DNA from: Niallia sp. NCCP-28
GTDB lineage: Bacteria > Bacillota > Bacilli > Bacillales > Cytobacillaceae
Direction of reading: 5' to 3'
Length of the DNA stretch: 64,000 nucleotides
Assembly (NCBI RefSeq): GCF_023168165.1
Contig: NZ_BQYJ01000006.1
Coordinates: 1 to 64,000, forward strand
Of the stretch, positions 46,170 to 54,473 are shown one piece after another. The number at the start of each line of letters is the position of its first letter. Within the stretch, counting starts at the first letter, position 1. The notes under the pieces are model-generated. The model had not been told where the DNA came from and made no database searches. It saw nothing but the letters and a program-made list of their open reading frames with translations. A program made the position numbers and the translations under genes.

Positions 46170-46544
46170 ATGACTTACTTATTGGTTGGAATTGCAGGTT
46201 CACTTGGAGCTATATTAAGGTATTTAATTGGGATTTCTTTGTTTATAAATAGCATTTTTCCATTTGCAACGTTAACAATTAATTTATTAGGAAGTTTTAT
46301 ATTAGCATGGCTCACATCCAACTTGTTTAAAAAGATTTCACTATCACCATCTTTAATTACTGCAATTGGAACGGGGTTTGTTGGCTCTTTTACAACCTTT
46401 TCTACCTTAAGCATTGAAACTGTTACATTATTTAATAATGGCAAGATAGTATTAGGATGTTTATATGTATTTGTCAGTATAGTTGGGGGATTGATAATGA
46501 GTAGATTGGGATTTAAAGCGAGTGAGGAGGGACAAAAATCATGA
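46170..46544 (+). CDS. crcB1: Fluoride channel subunit, first of a pair
   Basis: Fluc/CrcB protein of 124 residues with four membrane helices. The family motifs are GSLGAILRYLIG, TLTINLLGSFILAW and GTGFVGSFTTFSTLSIET, the last containing the Thr/Ser track and Phe residues of the fluoride pore. The start is the ATG behind TTAGGAGGA. A longer frame reaching back to 46068 would translate the riboswitch and is rejected. It overlaps the second subunit gene by 4 bp, fitting a heterodimeric channel. Confidence 0.93.
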   Translation: MTYLLVGIAGSLGAILRYLIGISLFINSIFPFATLTINLLGSFILAWLTSNLFKKISLSPSLITAIGTGFVGSFTTFSTLSIETVTLFNNGKIVLGCLYVFVSIVGGLIMSRLGFKASEEGQKS

Positions 46545-46903
46545 GTGGGTTACATATTTTAATGGTTGGTATAGGCGGCTTTTTTGGTTCTATAAGTCGT
46601 TATTTTATCAGTAAAAAATTTAATAATAAATATATATTTCCAATTGGAACATTAACAGTTAATTTATTAGGGGCTTTTCTTTTAGGGATCATCGTTGGAG
46701 CTAAAATGAAGACAAGTATTATCTTATTTTTTGGAACGGGGTTTATGGGGGCATTTACAACCTTTTCTACTTTAAATTTAGAGATGATAAAGTTGCATTT
46801 TAATAATTATAAAAAGAAATTAATTTATTATATAACGATTACATATGTGGGAGGAGTTGTTATAGCTTACCTAGGATACATAATAGGTGAAACTATAAAA
46901 TAA
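46541..46903 (+). CDS. crcB2: Fluoride channel subunit, second of a pair
   Basis: Fluc/CrcB protein of 120 residues with four membrane helices and the motifs GGFFGSISRYF, TLTVNLLGAFLLG and GTGFMGAFTTFSTLNLE. GAGGAGGGAC lies just upstream of the ATG. Paired crcB genes are common in Firmicutes, where the products are thought to assemble in antiparallel orientation. Both genes are under the fluoride riboswitch. Confidence 0.93.
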   Translation: MSGLHILMVGIGGFFGSISRYFISKKFNNKYIFPIGTLTVNLLGAFLLGIIVGAKMKTSIILFFGTGFMGAFTTFSTLNLEMIKLHFNNYKKKLIYYITITYVGGVVIAYLGYIIGETIK

Positions 46904-47138
46904 TAAATCGATTTTAAAACTAAAGGGAAGCTTTTAGCAGCTATTTAGATGTTATATGGGAAGTATAATAGTATTAAAAATTGTATGCCGAACAATAGGA
47001 AGCAAGTGATACTACTTGTATGGAGATAATTTTACAACCTTATTAAAACAATATTTAATAGGCTATAGATCATATCCAAACAACAGTAATACATCATAGC
47101 CTAATGGTTATATCAATAGCTTATGTGATGAGTTAATA
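46904..47138. other. Gap between crcB2 and the sda-like gene
   Basis: About 235 bp of A/T-rich DNA between a rightward and a leftward gene. No clear terminator or ORF is seen. Confidence 0.35.
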
Positions 47139-47300
47139 CTATAAATCTTTTAATTGAGAATTATGAATAAGTTGCATTAAATGTCTCTTAGAAATTTCTT
47201 TGCGAAGAAGCAGCAAAAATTCTGAAGAGAGCTGATGCTTACAGGCATCTTTGTATGTTATTAATAGTGAGTCATCATTTAATTTGGTCAAACTAGACAT
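47139..47300 (-). CDS. Sda-like sporulation histidine kinase inhibitor
   Basis: Reading frame of 53 residues: LTKLNDDSLLITYKDACKHQ then SSEFLLLLRKEISKRHLMQL. It matches the pattern of Sda (LSDELLIESY...FIELIENEIKRR), the helical-hairpin checkpoint protein that blocks KinA autophosphorylation and so delays sporulation. It has a strong GGAGGGATTACC ribosome binding site. The length matches Sda (46-52 residues). It stands alone, leftwards, on a region with plasmid features. A plasmid copy could let the replicon influence entry of its host into sporulation; that is inference. Confidence 0.8.
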   Translation of the reverse strand: MSSLTKLNDDSLLITYKDACKHQLSSEFLLLLRKEISKRHLMQLIHNSQLKDL

Positions 47301-47421
47301 GGTAATCCCTCCATCACTAAGTAGTTATTCATCTTGCTTCCCTAAAAAGTAGAGTAATAAACTGAAAAAATGATAGAAATTAAATATAGTTCCGTATAAC
47401 TATTAGGAAGGAGTGATAATT

Positions 47422-47952
47422 TTGGAACATATACAGAAGAAGTCTATTTTGTTGGTTGGTATTACTCTAACAGGAATTGTGCTTCTTCTCTATATTTTTA
47501 GCCTAAAATCACAATTGCAGGAAGTAAGATCCAATCAGAGTAGGTATGAGGAAAAAATCAAAAATTTAAAAATGGTACAAGACTCCGAAGCAAAGATGTT
47601 AAATAAAACCTTTCTAGAGAAGTTTTTTACCTATGAAAATACTGCGGATCGATACAAAGGAATAGAATCATTCATGACAGAGCAGGGATTGTCTTCTACT
47701 CATCCATCTGGAACAGAGATTCCTTCTACCAAAGAATCTGTAGCGTCCTCTATTAGGGGATTAAAAGCGTATGAGCATCAGATCAGTACAACAGAAACCT
47801 CTTTTATCAACGAGTTCCAGTTCACCACCACCTATAATGGAGTGGCAGATATGGTAACCACCATAATAAAAACAGAGTTGCTTTATGTAGACCACAAAGG
47901 ATGGAAAGTCAATGATGTGGAGTATATTGGAGAATTAACGGGAAGCAGATAA
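47422..47952 (+). CDS. Membrane-anchored protein of unknown function
   Basis: Protein of 176 residues. One N-terminal membrane helix (KKSILLVGITLTGIVLLLYIF) is followed by a short coiled coil (LKSQLQEVRSNQSRYEEKIKNL) and an outside domain resembling NTF2-like proteins in pattern only. GGAAGGAG is 8 bases from TTG at 47422, so that start is preferred over GTG at 47413. It sits beside the outlying iteron copy, which suggests plasmid-encoded function. No family is recognised with certainty. Confidence 0.65.
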   Translation: MEHIQKKSILLVGITLTGIVLLLYIFSLKSQLQEVRSNQSRYEEKIKNLKMVQDSEAKMLNKTFLEKFFTYENTADRYKGIESFMTEQGLSSTHPSGTEIPSTKESVASSIRGLKAYEHQISTTETSFINEFQFTTTYNGVADMVTTIIKTELLYVDHKGWKVNDVEYIGELTGSR

Positions 47953-47992
47953 CTGTTACTTTTTTGTGCACAATCATAATATTGCACAAAAA

Positions 47993-48018
47993 ATGACGTT
48001 TGCTCTCACATTGTGCAC
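47993..48018 (+). repeat. Outlying tenth iteron copy
   Basis: ATGACGTTTGCTCTCACA followed by TTGTGCAC matches the origin iteron at 17 of 18 positions and keeps the TGCAC tail. It lies 41 bp after a membrane-protein gene and 5.8 kb beyond the main array. Confidence 0.8.
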
Positions 48019-48341
48019 CAGAATATTTATTGATGTAAAAGATGGAATAACTATGAACAAACAGCTAGAAAAAATTTAGAAGTTTAAGATTGCTTCTAAA
48101 TTTACGCAATCCTATAAAAATGGATGGATAGTTAAACTAAACGAAAGGGGAAGTAAGTTTTATCTAAGATACGTTATTCGAAGGTGCTATGAAGTATGTA
48201 AGCGTGTGATTTAAATGAAAGATTCTGAATCTGCGTGTAATACATAATATCAGAAATCTTCAATAATAGGTTGGGTTCCGATTTTTTCCAGACGCTTAGT
48301 TTTTAAATATTAATAACATTAAAGAGTAGCTAGGGTAATAA
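48019..48341. other. Gene-free stretch after the outlying iteron
   Basis: About 320 bp with no accepted gene, promoter or terminator. It leads into a decayed reading frame and is probably degraded sequence. Confidence 0.35.
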
Positions 48342-48590
48342 TATGATTTCAATAATTACGGAAATGGATTCTACGATCTAGAAATGAATGTTTTTATAAA
48401 AGGGCCAATGACGTACTATTTGAAGATCTGAAATCAAGGTGTACGATTTTATGGTTTTAGAAGAGGCAACATGTAACTCCAAAATTCAACAGGAAGTGTA
48501 GAGATTAGGCTAGATCACCTAGAAGATTATTCTGTTTATCCGTTGTTAATTGAAATTAATGCGTTAAGGAAGACTGAATCGGCAGCCTAA
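48342..48590 (+). pseudogene. Small gene remnant with two in-frame nonsense codons
   Basis: One frame reads YDFNNYGNGFYDLEMNVFIK, continues GPMTYYLKI to a TGA, then NQGVRFYGFRRGNM to a TAA, then SVEIRLDHLEDYSVYPLLIE to a stop at 48590. The unbroken frame and protein-like composition on both sides of the two stops show a gene killed by point mutations. No start or ribosome binding site remains and the family is not recognised. Confidence 0.65.
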
Positions 48591-48641
48591 GTTGAACTGT
48601 TTCCCTAAAAAAGTAAGGGAGCGCATTTCATAATGATAAAA

Positions 48642-48675
48642 AAGAAGGAACTGAATTAAGTATTAGTTCCTTCTT
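48642..48675 (-). terminator. Terminator of a truncated leftward gene
   Basis: A perfect 11-bp stem AAGAAGGAACT/AGTTCCTTCTT with a 12-nt loop is followed on the minus strand by TTTTTATC. It lies 16 bp after the stop of the truncated gene. Confidence 0.85.
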
Positions 48676-48691
48676 ACTCGTTTGTATTTAA

Positions 48692-48835
48692 TTAATAAGA
48701 GCCGAATGCAAAGACATTCCACTTTCCATCTTCCTTGATCATGGCTAGCTGTACTTCATCAGGTTCCCCCGAATAATATGTCAATTTAGCATAAACAGAT
48801 GCCTTATCACTTTCGAAATCCCCCATCGACGTCAT
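48692..48835 (-). pseudogene. C-terminal fragment of an unidentified protein gene
   Basis: The minus strand encodes about 47 residues (SDKASVYAKLTYYSGEPDEV, IKEDGKWNVFAFGSY) ending at a normal stop followed by a strong terminator. The coding pattern is lost near 48852. It looks like the 3' end of a small secreted or lipoprotein gene with an NTF2-like fold, cut by a deletion. There is no ribosome binding site. Confidence 0.6.
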
Positions 48836-48917
48836 CGCCTTTTGCGTATTACGTGGATGGGGGACTTCTCATATACCACTACCTATCTGATTACTTCGTT
48901 ATACGAGATAGGTGATT

Positions 48918-49631
48918 TTAGTTTTGTACAAATACTGTTTCGAAAACAAAGTTTTCATGTAGATGTCTTGTTAGGGAATATTCGAAAACACGTCCATCTT
49001 CTAAATGCGCTAACTTTTCTATTTCCATCATAAAGGAGCTATCTGGAACCCCTAATAATGAGGAATCTTCATTATTCGCTTTGTCTCCTCTAATCCACAC
49101 ATGGGCACTATGCATTTTCAATTTTAACTCATCGCGAATATAGTTATAAATTGAATCCTCTAAATGCTTTGGCTCCAATCCATTGATGAGTGATAGTGGC
49201 ATGTGGGTGTGCTCAAGGGAATAGGGCTTGTTATTGATATGACGGGCACGAATAATTTTATAGATATACTCATCCTGAATTCCGAGTTTATCTGCTACCT
49301 CAAGGCTGGGTTTTTCAATAGAAAAAAGGATGATTTTTGAAGTGATGTTTTGTTTTCCTACAGTATTGACGAGACCCGCAGTTGGACCCAATGCAATAGC
49401 ACCGCCATTTGTTGAAACACCCTTTACAAATGAACCTGATCCTCGTCTTCTTACGATCATTCCTTCTTTTACAAGGATATCCAAAGCCTTTTTTACAGTT
49501 AGTTTACTGCAATTGTAGGAATCTGCCAGAGTATCCCCATCAGGGAGCTTTTCATTTAGTTCATATTTATTTTTATTAATTTTATCCCGAATATCCGTAT
49601 ATATTTCCATATATTTTGGTAATTTACTCAC
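48918..49631 (-). CDS. gmuR: GntR-family regulator with UTRA domain (GmuR-like)
   Basis: Regulator of 237 residues. An N-terminal GntR winged helix (YMEIYTDIRDKINKNKYELN, DSYNCSKLTVKKALDILVKE) is followed by a UTRA effector domain that binds phosphorylated sugars. It is divergent from the phospho-glycosidase gene and the PTS genes. The gene set matches the B. subtilis gmu operon, whose repressor GmuR is of this type, although there gmuR lies within the operon. GTATAC-containing sites in the 140-bp divergent region are probable operators. Confidence 0.82.
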   Translation of the reverse strand: MSKLPKYMEIYTDIRDKINKNKYELNEKLPDGDTLADSYNCSKLTVKKALDILVKEGMIVRRRGSGSFVKGVSTNGGAIALGPTAGLVNTVGKQNITSKIILFSIEKPSLEVADKLGIQDEYIYKIIRARHINNKPYSLEHTHMPLSLINGLEPKHLEDSIYNYIRDELKLKMHSAHVWIRGDKANNEDSSLLGVPDSSFMMEIEKLAHLEDGRVFEYSLTRHLHENFVFETVFVQN

Positions 49632-49673
49632 GCGAATCCCCCGATTTATTCCAATAACTCATCTAATAAAATG

Positions 49674-49752
49674 GTGTATACATAAGAAAAGTATATCATG
49701 TACTTATTAATGTGTATACAAACAATAAAAGGTATATACTTTTGTTGAAAAG
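49674..49752. promoter_or_regulatory. Candidate GntR operators before the gmu operon
   Basis: GTGTATACAT (49674-49683) and TGTGTATACA (49711-49720) share a GTATAC core. AGGTATATACTTTT follows at 49730 and AAGTATATCATGTACTT at 49688-49705 is a further near-symmetrical copy. They lie in the short divergent region between regulator and operon. Which are true operators needs footprinting. Confidence 0.5.
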
Positions 49753-49818
49753 TATTTACTTTTAAAAAATAGGGTGATATACTTTGTTCATAATCAGGAA
49801 GAGACGGGGGAAGAAATA

Positions 49819-51231
49819 ATGACAGAAATGTTAGCGTTTCCTAAAGACTTTTGGTGGGGATCAGCTTGGTCCGCTGAACAAGCTGAAGGACGAGGAGAAA
49901 CAGGGAAGGCAGAAACGGTTTGGGAACACTGGTTTAAAACGGAACCTAATCGTTTTTATGAGGGAATAGGACCAGAAATTACTACCGATCATATCAATCG
50001 TTACAAGGAAGATATCCAATTAATGAAAGAAACGGGGCATAATTCCTTCCGTATCTCTATTTCATGGGCAAGAATGTTTCCAAATGGTGGAGTAGGCGAA
50101 AAAAACCCTAAAGCGATAGCATTCTATAGAGATCTTTTAACTGAAATGAATGAAAGCGGTATTAAGCCTTTTGCTAATCTTTACCACTTTGATATGCCTT
50201 TTGCTTTGCAGGAACAAGGTGGATGGGAATCCCGTGAAGTGGTAGAGTCGTATGTAACGTTTGCGACTACTTGTTTTGAAGAGTTTGGTGATTTGGTTTA
50301 TCATTGGTTTACCTTTAATGAACCACTCGGCCCTATCCTAGGGAGTTACCTGGAAGACTTTCATTATCCCAATATCGTGGATTTTAAACGAGGTGCCCAA
50401 GCGGGATTTAACACTATTTTAGCTCATGCAAAGGCCATTGAATCTTTTAAAAAGCTAAACTTAACTTCAAAAATCGGAGTAATCTTAAATTTAAGTCCGA
50501 CGTATCCTAGAAGTCAAAATGAATATGATCGAGAAGCAGCTGAAATTGCAGATGCATTCTATACAAGAAGCTTTTTAGATCCGATGGTTAAAGGAACATT
50601 TCCAAAGAGACTAGTAGAAATCTTAAAAGAATATGATCAAATGCCTACTTATGAAGAAAATGATTTAAAGATCATTGCGGAAAATACATCGCAGATTTTA
50701 GGTTTAAATTACTACGAACCAAGACGTGTGAAAGCACGCCTTACAGAGATTAATAAAAGGGGTCCTTTTCTACCAGAATGGTTCTTTGAATTACACAATA
50801 TGCCTGGGAAGAAAATGAATGTGTATCGCGGTTGGGAAATCTATGAGAGAGGTATCTATGATTTATGTGTGGATATCCGCGATAACTATGGGAATATTGA
50901 AGCCTTTATCTCGGAAAATGGGATGGGTGTGGCTAATGAAGAGCGTTTCTTAAATGAAGAAGGACAAATCATTGATGATTACCGAATAAATTATATTAAA
51001 GATCATCTAGCCTATGTTCATAAAGCCATCCAGGATGGTTGCAATATTAATGGATATCACCTCTGGACTTTTATTGATTGTTGGTCATGGATTAATTCCT
51101 ATAAGAATCGTTATGGTCTGGTATCACTAGACCTAAAAACTCAAAAGCGAACCATTAAGAAGAGTGGGGAATTCTATAAAGAGATGAGCCTTAACAATGG
51201 TTTTGAATATGAAACTAGTAAACTAGTATAA
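49819..51231 (+). CDS. gmuD: GH1 phospho-beta-glycosidase (GmuD-like)
   Basis: Glycoside hydrolase family 1 enzyme of 470 residues. The acid/base Glu is in TFNEPLG, the nucleophile Glu in ISENGMG, and the N-terminal FPKDFWWGSAWSAEQAEG is the family 1 signature. GH1 enzymes encoded beside a lactose/cellobiose-type PTS cleave 6-phospho-beta-glycosides. With the gmu-like gene set the substrate is probably phosphorylated gluco- or manno-oligosaccharides from glucomannan. The start is the ATG behind GGGGGAAG; an in-frame upstream ATG 15 codons earlier has no good ribosome site. First gene of a rightward operon. Confidence 0.88.
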   Translation: MTEMLAFPKDFWWGSAWSAEQAEGRGETGKAETVWEHWFKTEPNRFYEGIGPEITTDHINRYKEDIQLMKETGHNSFRISISWARMFPNGGVGEKNPKAIAFYRDLLTEMNESGIKPFANLYHFDMPFALQEQGGWESREVVESYVTFATTCFEEFGDLVYHWFTFNEPLGPILGSYLEDFHYPNIVDFKRGAQAGFNTILAHAKAIESFKKLNLTSKIGVILNLSPTYPRSQNEYDREAAEIADAFYTRSFLDPMVKGTFPKRLVEILKEYDQMPTYEENDLKIIAENTSQILGLNYYEPRRVKARLTEINKRGPFLPEWFFELHNMPGKKMNVYRGWEIYERGIYDLCVDIRDNYGNIEAFISENGMGVANEERFLNEEGQIIDDYRINYIKDHLAYVHKAIQDGCNINGYHLWTFIDCWSWINSYKNRYGLVSLDLKTQKRTIKKSGEFYKEMSLNNGFEYETSKLV

Positions 51232-51237
51232 ATTTTA

Positions 51238-51410
51238 GGCTGTGTTAAAGCTAAATGTTGAATTTACACAATCTGTTGATTGGAGCAGAATGCGCGAGAC
51301 TCCTGCGGTAGTATGGGGCAGGGGAAGACCCCGCAAGAGCGATGCGACGAGGAGGCTCCCTGGCACGCCCGCGCATGAAACGGAAATCATCAGACAAGTT
51401 TAACACAGCC
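51238..51410. mobile_element. 173-bp GC-rich inverted-repeat element (MITE-like) with 12-bp terminal repeats
   Basis: GGCTGTGTTAAA (51238-51249) and TTTAACACAGCC (51399-51410) are perfect inverted ends. The core (GCGCGAGACTCCTGCGG, GGAAGACCCCGC, GACGAGGAGGCTCCC) is far more GC-rich than its surroundings and resembles a short interspersed repeat common in Bacillaceae intergenic regions. It encodes no transposase, so it would need one in trans. It lies between gmuD and gmuC, 7 bp after the gmuD stop and 27 bp before the gmuC start, without breaking either gene. Confidence 0.82.
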
Positions 51411-51437
51411 AAATTATAAAAAAAGGTGGATGTACAA

Positions 51438-52763
51438 ATGAATAATTCATCAAAGCAAGGGGTTGCGGACCGCTTTGCCATTGTTGCTCAAAAATTAGGG
51501 GGTCAAATTCACCTTCGTAGTTTACGTGATGCGTTTGCATCTATTATGCCATTTATGATTTTGGCAGGATTTATGACACTTATTAATTACGTTATACTAG
51601 AACCAACTGGTTTTATGGGCAAGATTATTAATCCCAAAACGTTAACTACTTGGCAATCCGTTGGTGTTTCGATTGCAAATGGAACATTAAATATTATGAC
51701 CCTTTTAGTAGCGGTGGCTATTTCCTATCACTTGTGCGTAAACAGAGGATATAAAAATGTTATCGCACCAATATTAGTTGTCCTATCGACAATGATTGTC
51801 GTAACACCACTTACGACTACATTTACTCCTGATGGGTCAACAGAAAGCTTTATTATTGGAAATGTCATTCCTGTTAGTCACACTAGCGCATCAGGCATGT
51901 TTGTTGGGATTATTGTTGGACTTTTAGCAACAGATTTATTTATTAAATTATCTTTAAATAAGAAATTACAAATTAATATTAGTGGTAATATACCACCAGC
52001 TGTTATCAAGTCATTTAATGTACTCCTTCCAATTATGATTAATGTTCTAATCTTTGCGGTTGCTTCATTTTTACTAAATCAACTATTAAATATGGATTTT
52101 AATGAACTCATCACTACCATTATCACAAAACCATTAAGTTATGTGACAACAAGCTTACCTGGCTTCTTATTAATTACTTCTTTTGCAAATCTTTTCTTTG
52201 GATTTGGGATTCATCAAGCGGTTATTTCAGGAGCGTTATTGGATCCATTTTTGTTGCAAAACATGCAGGACAATATGTTAGCTTATGCCAATCATCAAGA
52301 GATTCCTCATATCATTAACATGGCATTTAAAGATACCTTTGCTGTTATGGGTGGATCTGGCAACACCATCTCTTTACTTATAGCCATTTTCATTTTTGGT
52401 AAACGTAAAGACTATAAAGATATTTCAAAAATGTCATTAACGCCATCTATTTTCAATATTAGTGAACCGATTATCTTCGGTCTACCGATTGTATTTAATC
52501 CAATGTTAATTATTCCTTTTGTTCTAGCACCTATTTTCTCTCTTACTGTTGCATACATTGCCACGGCACTAGGATTAATTAATCACGTAGTTGTTCAAAC
52601 GCCATGGACGACTCCACCAGTCATTTCAGGTTTCTTAGCTACTGGTGGCGATTGGAGAGCGGCAGTCTTACAAGTTCTCATTATTATCGCAACTGTATTT
52701 ATTTATCTGCCTTTCTTGAAAATTGATGAGCGAGTTAGTGAAAAACAAGATCAAGCTGCATAG
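51438..52763 (+). CDS. gmuC: PTS EIIC, lactose/cellobiose family (GmuC-like)
   Basis: Membrane permease subunit of 441 residues with about ten hydrophobic segments. FASIMPFMILAGFMTLI, GIHQAVISGALLDPF, MGGSGNTISLLIAIF, NISEPIIFGLPIVFNP and PWTTPPVISGFLATGGDWRA are hallmarks of CelB/LicC/GmuC-type IIC proteins. It imports and, with IIA and IIB, phosphorylates beta-linked oligosaccharides. The start is the ATG behind AAAGGTGGA. A MITE-like element separates it from gmuD. Confidence 0.92.
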   Translation: MNNSSKQGVADRFAIVAQKLGGQIHLRSLRDAFASIMPFMILAGFMTLINYVILEPTGFMGKIINPKTLTTWQSVGVSIANGTLNIMTLLVAVAISYHLCVNRGYKNVIAPILVVLSTMIVVTPLTTTFTPDGSTESFIIGNVIPVSHTSASGMFVGIIVGLLATDLFIKLSLNKKLQINISGNIPPAVIKSFNVLLPIMINVLIFAVASFLLNQLLNMDFNELITTIITKPLSYVTTSLPGFLLITSFANLFFGFGIHQAVISGALLDPFLLQNMQDNMLAYANHQEIPHIINMAFKDTFAVMGGSGNTISLLIAIFIFGKRKDYKDISKMSLTPSIFNISEPIIFGLPIVFNPMLIIPFVLAPIFSLTVAYIATALGLINHVVVQTPWTTPPVISGFLATGGDWRAAVLQVLIIIATVFIYLPFLKIDERVSEKQDQAA

Positions 52764-52819
52764 TAACTTAACATTCGAGTAAGTAAGTACATAATTTAAT
52801 GATATAGGAGCTGACTATA

Positions 52820-53128
52820 ATGAAAAATATTTTACTAGTATGTAACCAAGGTATGTCTACTAGCTTTTTAGTTGAAAAAATGAAACTTGCAGCAAAGGAA
52901 AGTGGAACCGAAGTAAAGATTTGGGCAGTTTCAGATGCAGAGTTAAATGACAACTGGGAACAAGCGGACATCATTTTATTAGGGCCGCAAGTGGGGTATT
53001 TAAAATCAAATACTGAAAAGGTAGTTGGAAATAGTATTCCCGTTTCCGTCATTGATTTTCTAGCCTATGGTCGTGTAAATGGACAAGCTGTGTTAGACAC
53101 AGCATTAGAATTAATCGATAAAAACTAA
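52820..53128 (+). CDS. gmuB: PTS EIIB, lactose/cellobiose family (GmuB-like)
   Basis: Phosphotransfer subunit of 102 residues. The phosphorylated Cys8 lies in LLVCNQGMSTS, and ILLGPQVGYL is the conserved second block. It accepts phosphate from IIA and passes it to the sugar at IIC. It follows gmuC by 57 bp; TAGGAG precedes the ATG. Confidence 0.93.
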   Translation: MKNILLVCNQGMSTSFLVEKMKLAAKESGTEVKIWAVSDAELNDNWEQADIILLGPQVGYLKSNTEKVVGNSIPVSVIDFLAYGRVNGQAVLDTALELIDKN

Positions 53129-53157
53129 AATTTTCTGCATAGAGAAGAGGAAACATC

Positions 53158-53481
53158 TTGAATGGAATTGAATTAATTGCTTTTCAAATTATCAGCAACG
53201 TGGGGATGGCAAAAACAAAGTTTATTGAAGCGTTGGAACATGCAAAAAAAGGTAATTTCGAAGCTGCGGCTGAATCGGTCAAAGAGGGAAATACTTTCCT
53301 AGTAGAGGGACACAACGTGCACAGAGAATTGATTCAAAAAGAAGCATCTGGCGAAAAAACAGAGTTTTCTATTCTACTCATGCACGCTGAAGATCAGTTT
53401 ATGAGCGCAGAAACAATTAAATTATTAATTGGTGAAATGATTGAAATGCGCCGGGAGTATTCTCAACCTGGGTGTCAATAA
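53158..53481 (+). CDS. gmuA: PTS EIIA, lactose/cellobiose family (GmuA-like)
   Basis: Phosphotransfer subunit of 107 residues, all helical. The active His is in LLMHAEDQFMSAETIKLL, and the N-terminal ISNVGMAKTKFIEALEHAKKGNFEAA matches LicA/GmuA. It starts with TTG behind AGAGGAA. It ends the intact PTS block; a strong terminator follows. Confidence 0.92.
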   Translation: MNGIELIAFQIISNVGMAKTKFIEALEHAKKGNFEAAAESVKEGNTFLVEGHNVHRELIQKEASGEKTEFSILLMHAEDQFMSAETIKLLIGEMIEMRREYSQPGCQ

Positions 53482-53517
53482 TAAGTCAATGAAATTCTAG
53501 CTTAGTGAAAACGCTAC

Positions 53518-53551
53518 ACCCTTGCCTTATGTGGGCAAGGGTATGCTTTTT
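53518..53551 (+). terminator. Terminator between gmuA and the fructokinase remnant
   Basis: A perfect 9-bp stem ACCCTTGCC/GGCAAGGGT with a 7-nt loop is followed by ATGCTTTTTATATTT. It splits the operon, so the downstream isomerase gene may depend on read-through. Confidence 0.85.
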
Positions 53552-53584
53552 ATATTTAAGTAACTTGAATGGAAGGAAATCTAA

Positions 53585-54449
53585 ATGTTAGGTGCAATTG
53601 AAGGGGGTGGGACTAAGTTTGTATGTGCGGTTGGAGATGAAAAGGGCAATATATTTGATCGATTTCAAATTCCAACAACAGTCCCTGAAGAAACGATGCC
53701 CAAAGTGATAGAATTTTTTGGAAAATATCCTGTTCAAGCAATCGGGATTGGTTAATTGAGGTGAACCGAGAAAGTCCAGCTTACGGTAATATTACTTCAA
53801 CGCCAAAAATAGCGTGGAAGGATTATCCGTTTGTACAAACATTGAAGAATTCCTTCTCAGTTCCTATTGGTTTTAATACGGATGTCAATGCTGCTGCATT
53901 GGGAGAAGTTAATCTTGGAGCCGCCAAGGAGTTAGATAGTTGTTTTTACATAACAGTTGGAACAGGAATTGGCGCTGGAGCTATTGTGCAAGGGAAACTC
54001 CTTCAGGGACTATCAAATCCGGAGATGGGACATATTCTAGTAAGGAGGCATCCGGATGATAAGTATAAGAGAAAGTGCCCCTATCATCACGATTGCTTAG
54101 AAGGTCTTGCTGCGGGTCCGGCCATTGAAGAGCGCTGGGGTGACAAAGGTGTCAATCTTGTCGAACGAGCAGAAGTTTGGGAATTGGAAGGATACTATCT
54201 TGCCCAAGCCCTGATGCAATATATTTTAATTCTGTCCCCGAAAAGGATTATCCTTGGTGGAGGGGTTATGAACCAAAAACAGGTATTTGCTACTATCTAT
54301 TAAGTATTTACCAGAATTTATTCGCGAGTATGTTTCATTACCGGAGCTTTCCGATTATATTGTAAGTCCAGGCTTAGGGGGACCATGCAGGGGTTGCTGG
54401 ATCCCTTCTGCTTGCATATCAAGCCATGGAAGAGACAAACCAAAGATAA
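53585..54449 (+). pseudogene. gmuE: Broken ROK-family fructokinase (GmuE-like)
   Basis: The gene starts well (GGAAGGAAAT, then MLGAIEGGGTKFVCAVGDEK) but hits a stop at 53753 where about ten bases are missing around the expected GSFGP motif. Coding continues as IEVNRESPAYGNITSTPKIA, DVNAAALGEVNLGAA, VGTGIGAGA and the zinc motif KCPYHHDCLEGLAAGPA. Further frame changes are needed near 54298 (KYLPEFIREYVSLPELSDY) and near 54378 (GDHAGVAGSLLLAYQAMEE). With three lesions it cannot make an active kinase. Fructose 6-phosphate formation from fructose would need another kinase. Confidence 0.88.
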
Positions 54450-54473
54450 AACGAACTATTGGAGGTAATTATT

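Noticed and set aside
51251-51481. 76-residue leftward ORF over the MITE-like element
   Set aside because: It is an artefact of the GC-rich repeat core on the opposite strand of the gmuC start and has no ribosome binding site.
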